64,000 nucleotides of DNA. Origin: Bacillota bacterium. GTDB lineage: Bacteria > Bacillota > Clostridia > Lachnospirales > Lachnospiraceae. The notes beneath the pieces are model-generated. The model worked only from the letters and a program-made list of their open reading frames with translations, was not told the origin of the DNA and did no database searches. The position numbers and the translations under genes were made by a program. Every line of letters starts with the position of its first letter. The first letter of the stretch is position 1. Below are positions 60,393 through 64,000 of the stretch, in pieces. The stretch covers positions 62,001 to 126,000 of the forward strand of contig JAEWSH010000018.1 in assembly GCA_023398375.1 (NCBI GenBank), in the 5' to 3' direction.

Positions 60393-61733
60393 ATGAAAAG
60401 AAAAGTTTTATCGGTCTTACTTGCAGCAGCAATGGTAGTTTCCATGACTGCATGCGGAAGTAGTGCGGGGACGGCAACAAAAGATGCATCTTCAGATGGA
60501 GAAGCGGCAACTACAATAACAGAAGCTGAAGGAGAAGCAGTCACTATCAGAGTATTTTCAAATCTTCCTGATCGTACGACAGGCCAGGGATTTGTAGAAC
60601 AAACATTATTTGATAATTATATGGCTGAAAATTCAAATGTTAAAATTGAAGTAGAAACATTGGATGATGAAGCTTATAAGACCAAATTCAAAGCATATGC
60701 TTCAGGAAGTGATATGCCGGATCTGGTAAATGCCTGGGGACAGCCATCTTTCTTAAATGAGATTATTGACGCAGGGCTCCTTGCAGAACTAAATATGGAT
60801 GATTATTCTGATTATGGTTTTATCAGTGGTTCTCTGGATGGGTTCAGTAAGAATGGAAAATTGTATGGATTAGCCAGAAATACAGATGTAATGGGCTTCT
60901 ACTATAACAAGGCAATCTTTGAAAAGAACGGCTGGAAAGTACCGGCTACCTACGATGAATTGATGGAACTTGCAGGTAAGATCAAAGAAACAGGAATGAT
61001 TCCATGTAGTATGGATGGATCGGATAAGTGGCCCCTTTCAATCTATATTAATGATCTGATGCAAAAAATAGACCCTGAAAGTAAGTCTCTCTTGCAGCCT
61101 TCTATTGCTAACGGAGATTTCTCTTCTCCAATTTACAAAGAGGCATGTGAGTTGTTTGTAAAAGCAGTAGATGCAGGTATGTTCCAAAGTGGATTTGAGA
61201 CGACTGATTACGGTACCTCCAAAAACCTGTTTACGAATGGACAGGCAGCCATGTTTTACATGGGAAGCTGGGAAATGTCCATGGCATCGGATGAGACAAT
61301 ATCACAAGACGTAAAAGATAACATTGGTGTATTTATGATGCCGGTAGTCGATGGGGGCAAAGGAAATGCAACGGATATTGCAGCCTGGAACGGAGGCGGA
61401 TATGCGGTAACGGCCAATTCGGCAGTGAAAGAAGAAGCAATTAAGTTACTGAATTATATGTTCTTACCAGAAAACTGGTCAAAGATCTGCTGGGAAAATG
61501 GTGTGTGTATGTCAGCACAGGATTATTCAGCATACTTAACAGGAAACGAAACATCAGTACAACTTGATTTTACAGATATTGTTTCAGGAGCAACAAGTGT
61601 AACGGGTGTAACATTTAACGATTTAGAAAGTTCTGAATTCAAAACAATCAGCGAAGATTTATCTCAGGAACTTGCTATTAAGGCAGTTACGGTAGATGAA
61701 TTCACCAAAAGACTGGAAGAAGCTTGTAAATAA
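60393..61733 (+). CDS. Extracellular sugar-binding lipoprotein (ABC importer)
   Basis: 446 residues from the ATG at 60393 (GGGAGGT upstream; the longer upstream frame is rejected). The signal peptide ends in VSMTAC, an acceptable lipobox. The mature protein is a family 1 solute-binding protein: VTIRVFSNLPDRTTGQGFVE, MPDLVNAWGQPSFLNEIIDA, KLYGLARNTDVMGFYYNKAI and NGQAAMFYMGSWEMSMA. It is followed by a stem-loop and two permease genes. No glycosidase is seen in the remaining window; the operon may be controlled by the sensor kinase starting at 63590. Confidence 0.92.
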   Translation: MKRKVLSVLLAAAMVVSMTACGSSAGTATKDASSDGEAATTITEAEGEAVTIRVFSNLPDRTTGQGFVEQTLFDNYMAENSNVKIEVETLDDEAYKTKFKAYASGSDMPDLVNAWGQPSFLNEIIDAGLLAELNMDDYSDYGFISGSLDGFSKNGKLYGLARNTDVMGFYYNKAIFEKNGWKVPATYDELMELAGKIKETGMIPCSMDGSDKWPLSIYINDLMQKIDPESKSLLQPSIANGDFSSPIYKEACELFVKAVDAGMFQSGFETTDYGTSKNLFTNGQAAMFYMGSWEMSMASDETISQDVKDNIGVFMMPVVDGGKGNATDIAAWNGGGYAVTANSAVKEEAIKLLNYMFLPENWSKICWENGVCMSAQDYSAYLTGNETSVQLDFTDIVSGATSVTGVTFNDLESSEFKTISEDLSQELAIKAVTVDEFTKRLEEACK

Positions 61734-61764
61734 AAACAGCAAAAAGATAATAAAGGAAACACGC

Positions 61765-61804
61765 AAATTGGCTGCCCCTGATTCAGATTTGGGCAGCCAA
61801 ATTT
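61765..61804 (+). other. Stem-loop between binding-protein and permease genes
   Basis: TTGGCTGCCC (61768-61777) pairs perfectly with GGGCAGCCAA (61791-61800), with AAA/TTT flanks extending the stem. No T-run follows beyond the arm, so partial termination or mRNA protection is more likely than full termination. Confidence 0.7.
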
Positions 61805-61818
61805 GAAAGGAGGAGCAT

Positions 61819-62706
61819 GTGACAAAATTATACAGTAATAAATGGATCATCAGCAGTTTGGTCATTCCGGGGCTCTTGACATTTGTGTTCGCTATTCTGG
61901 CACCGATCTGTCTTAGTGTATATTATGGATTTACAGATTTTTCGGGGATAGGCTCGGTAACATTTATTGGATTAGATAACTATAAGGCTTTGCTGCATGA
62001 TAGTGGTTTTTGGCTATCACTTAGAAATTCACTTCTGCTTGCTGTTGGATTTATCATCATACAACATCCACTGGCAATTATAACAGCCACAATTATTGAC
62101 AGGATACAAGGGAAAGCGGAAGGATTTTTTCGCTGTGTTTATTTCATTCCAAATGTAATATCCGTTGCGATCATTGCGTATCTTTGGAAATTTATCTACA
62201 ACCCTAATTTTGGTCTGTTTAATAAGATATTATTAAAGCTGGGATTTTCAGGAAATGTGAATTGGCTTGGCAGCGGAAATGCAATATGGTCAGTACTTCT
62301 TGTTCTGATTTGGCATGGTTTTGGATGGGGAATGCTGATCTACTATACAGGAATCAAGAACATAGATCCTGTGCTATATGAGGCAGCCGCAATAGATGGC
62401 GCTACTACGAAACAGGCTTTTTGGAGGATTACATTACCGCTTTTGAAGCCGGTTATTCAGATGAATGTGACGATGGCAATCATCGCTGCATTGAAACAAA
62501 TGGAAACAGTATATCTCTTAACAGCAGGGGGTCCCGGAAATGAGACCCAGTTCCTGGCAAATTATTTATATAAACAAGCTTTCAAGTCTTATAAATATGG
62601 ATACGGGAATTCCATCAGCGTTATTTTTATTTTGATATGTCTGGTATCGACTGTCTTGCTTAATAAGATATTTGCAGACAAAGCGGAAGTGAGGGTAAAA
62701 TCATGA
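61819..62706 (+). CDS. Sugar ABC importer permease, MalF/UgpA type
   Basis: 295 residues, GTG start with AAAGGAGG upstream. Six membrane segments; EAA loop YEAAAIDGATTKQAFWRITLP (the core is EAAAIDGATTKQAFWRITL); LTAGGPGNETQFLANYLYKQ is the usual late segment. It forms the importer channel with the permease at 62703; the reading frames overlap by four bases (ATGA). Confidence 0.92.
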   Translation: MTKLYSNKWIISSLVIPGLLTFVFAILAPICLSVYYGFTDFSGIGSVTFIGLDNYKALLHDSGFWLSLRNSLLLAVGFIIIQHPLAIITATIIDRIQGKAEGFFRCVYFIPNVISVAIIAYLWKFIYNPNFGLFNKILLKLGFSGNVNWLGSGNAIWSVLLVLIWHGFGWGMLIYYTGIKNIDPVLYEAAAIDGATTKQAFWRITLPLLKPVIQMNVTMAIIAALKQMETVYLLTAGGPGNETQFLANYLYKQAFKSYKYGYGNSISVIFILICLVSTVLLNKIFADKAEVRVKS

Positions 62707-63545
62707 TAAGAAAAACGAATTCATTTTCTGCAGGAAAAGCAATATTGTTTATTGCTCTTGGCATTTTGGCGTTTATTCAGATTTTTCCCTTGATCTGGTT
62801 AGTAGATTTCTCACTTGCAAATCCAAATGAATTATTTACAAGTGGTATTTTGGTATGGCCGAAAGAAATCCAATGGGGTAATTATGTAAAAGCATTTGTA
62901 GATGGTAATTTTCTGCTGTATTTTAAGAATAGTTTATTAATTAATTCATTGGCAGTCCTTTTTGTACTACTGATTTCTGTAATGGCATCCTTTGCCTGTA
63001 CGAGAATGCAATGGAAATTAAACGGTGTTGTAAAAACAATATTACTGCTGGGAATGATGATACCGATCCATGCAACATTACTTCCAAACTATGTGATTTA
63101 TGATAAATTAGGATTGACTGATACGATCTGGGCACTACTAATTCCATATATAGCATTTTCACTTCCGCAGGGAGTGTTTCTTACCTGTAGTTTTATGAGT
63201 TCCATTCCAAAAGAACTGGAGGAAGCAGCACTGCTCGATGGATGTGGAATCTATCGGATCGTTTTTATCATTATGGTACCATTAATGAAAGCGTCACTCG
63301 TAACAGTTGCAATTATGACCTATCTGAATAACTGGAATGAATTTATGATGGCAAGTACTTATCTGAGTACGAAGACGTGGAAGACACTTCCTTTTGCAAT
63401 TTTGGAATTCACGGGTCAATATTCATCCAACTACGCAGTTCAGTTTGCGGTCATGGCATTAACCGCAGCGCCGGCACTTATCATATATATCATACTGAAT
63501 AAATATATCACGAAAGGTGTTGCAGCAGGCGCAGTAAAAGGTTAA
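62703..63545 (+). CDS. Sugar ABC importer permease, MalG/UgpE type
   Basis: 280 residues, six membrane segments, EAA loop EEAALLDGCGIYRIVFIIMV, C-terminal GVAAGAVKG. As in the 23347 permease, Cys follows the Asp-Gly of the EAA loop. It overlaps the upstream permease gene by four bases. No ATPase gene follows; the next frame is a sensor kinase 44 bases downstream, so kinase and importer may share a transcript. Confidence 0.92.
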   Translation: MIRKTNSFSAGKAILFIALGILAFIQIFPLIWLVDFSLANPNELFTSGILVWPKEIQWGNYVKAFVDGNFLLYFKNSLLINSLAVLFVLLISVMASFACTRMQWKLNGVVKTILLLGMMIPIHATLLPNYVIYDKLGLTDTIWALLIPYIAFSLPQGVFLTCSFMSSIPKELEEAALLDGCGIYRIVFIIMVPLMKASLVTVAIMTYLNNWNEFMMASTYLSTKTWKTLPFAILEFTGQYSSNYAVQFAVMALTAAPALIIYIILNKYITKGVAAGAVKG

Positions 63546-63589
63546 TATGAATAAAAAATATGGAACAATTGGAGTGAAGTTTTTCTTAT

Positions 63590-64000
63590 ATGAGAGTACA
63601 GTTAGATATCCGCAAATGGAAAATAAAATATAAATTGACAGTTGCTATGTACATCGTATTAATTCCAGTGCTGTTTGGCATTACATGTTATATTTATGTA
63701 CAGGGATTACAAACTGTAAAAGAAGAACTCATTAATGCATATGAAAGCCTGACCATAACGATCGATGCTAATATTGCATATATTGAATCAGATATAGAAG
63801 ATATGATCACTTATGTTGTGATCAACGACGATTTTCGTTATGTACTGAATTCGGATGAAGGATCGGATACTGTGAAAAACCCGTTGGTATGGCAGCAGGA
63901 CACGCCTGCGGAATTCGTATCGGAGATGTTGTTCGTTAAAAATAATATACAGTGTTTTGCGCTGTATCCGGCAAATGGCGTCAGACCATATATCAATGCC
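63590..64000 (+). CDS. Sensor histidine kinase (YesM-like), 3' end beyond window
   Basis: The first 137 residues are visible. A basic start (MRVQLDIRKWKIKYK), a membrane segment (LTVAMYIVLIPVLFGITCYI) and the start of an extracellular domain of helical type (ELINAYESLTITIDANIAYI) match the N-terminus of YesM-type kinases such as the one at 17517. The catalytic part lies outside the window, so the call rests on layout and context only. The nearest GGAG lies 15 bases before the ATG, which is far. It follows the ABC permeases and probably senses the same sugar. Confidence 0.7.
   Translation, partial: MRVQLDIRKWKIKYKLTVAMYIVLIPVLFGITCYIYVQGLQTVKEELINAYESLTITIDANIAYIESDIEDMITYVVINDDFRYVLNSDEGSDTVKNPLVWQQDTPAEFVSEMLFVKNNIQCFALYPANGVRPYINA

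Noticed and set aside
1..64000. tRNA, rRNA and known riboswitches
   Set aside because: I found no cloverleaf with conserved T-loop (GGTTCRA) and no recognisable riboswitch core by eye; a tRNAscan-SE and Infernal run would be decisive.

Overview
The window looks like a chromosomal segment of a low-GC Gram-positive gut anaerobe of the Clostridia, most likely a Lachnospiraceae member. This is inferred from AT-rich DNA with strong GGAGG ribosome binding sites, YesM/YesN-type two-component systems, sugar ABC importers without their own ATPase, a BspA-like leucine-rich-repeat surface protein and a SNF-family symporter. I see no rRNA, tRNA, CRISPR array, transposase or phage gene. Most of the window is devoted to sensing, importing and breaking down carbohydrates.

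Layout. 1-10.4 kb: two minus-strand genes of unknown function (one cut by the window edge, one secreted); a 20-codon mini-gene with its own terminator; and two damaged copies of an HD-domain gene, each followed by a small gene of about 87 codons. The copies are separated by an AraC regulator, class III aminotransferase, alpha/beta hydrolase and APC permease set. A histidine kinase/OmpR regulator pair follows, reading away from the next operon.

10.4-17.3 kb: an unusual operon with a lipoprotein that joins a propeller-like domain to a sugar-binding protein, two MalF/MalG-type permeases, an HlyD-like adaptor with a long coiled coil, and a protein resembling the extracellular core of MacB. About 108-bp paired-hairpin elements sit after each permease gene. 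17.5-26.2 kb: a YesM/YesN pair, a sugar ABC importer and a GH31 glycosidase. 26.4-31.7 kb: a MalT-like LuxR regulator and a BspA-like surface protein. 31.7-35.6 kb (minus): OPT peptide transporter, PqqD-like protein and Xaa-His dipeptidase. 35.7-39.5 kb: AraC regulator divergent from a GH3 beta-glucosidase, then a small membrane protein.

39.5-48.2 kb: a ROK repressor and Gfo/Idh oxidoreductase divergent from an operon of Gfo/Idh oxidoreductase, sugar ABC importer, TIM-barrel isomerase and a third Gfo/Idh oxidoreductase, with a very good promoter and palindromic operator between them. 48.2-50.7 kb: a structured dispersed repeat, SNF symporter and esterase. 50.8-59.4 kb: a PRD regulator, class II aldolase and bicupin, a fused scar of an isomerase and a dhaL gene, then a complete phosphotransferase system (IIA, IIB, IIC, HPr, enzyme I) whose HPr has Lys where the regulatory Ser46 should be. 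59.4-64 kb: a DUF1624-like membrane protein, another sugar ABC importer and the start of a sensor kinase cut by the window edge.

How the genes work together. Each catabolic block has a nearby regulator (two-component, AraC, ROK, LuxR or PRD). The four ABC importers probably share an MsmK-type ATPase encoded elsewhere. Three of the four have a strong stem-loop between the binding-protein gene and the first permease gene. The best candidates for something undescribed are the 8.4-17.3 kb transport/adaptor cassette with its covarying repeat elements, the insulated PTS with its modified HPr, and the reciprocal HD-gene truncations with the repeat piece at one breakpoint.
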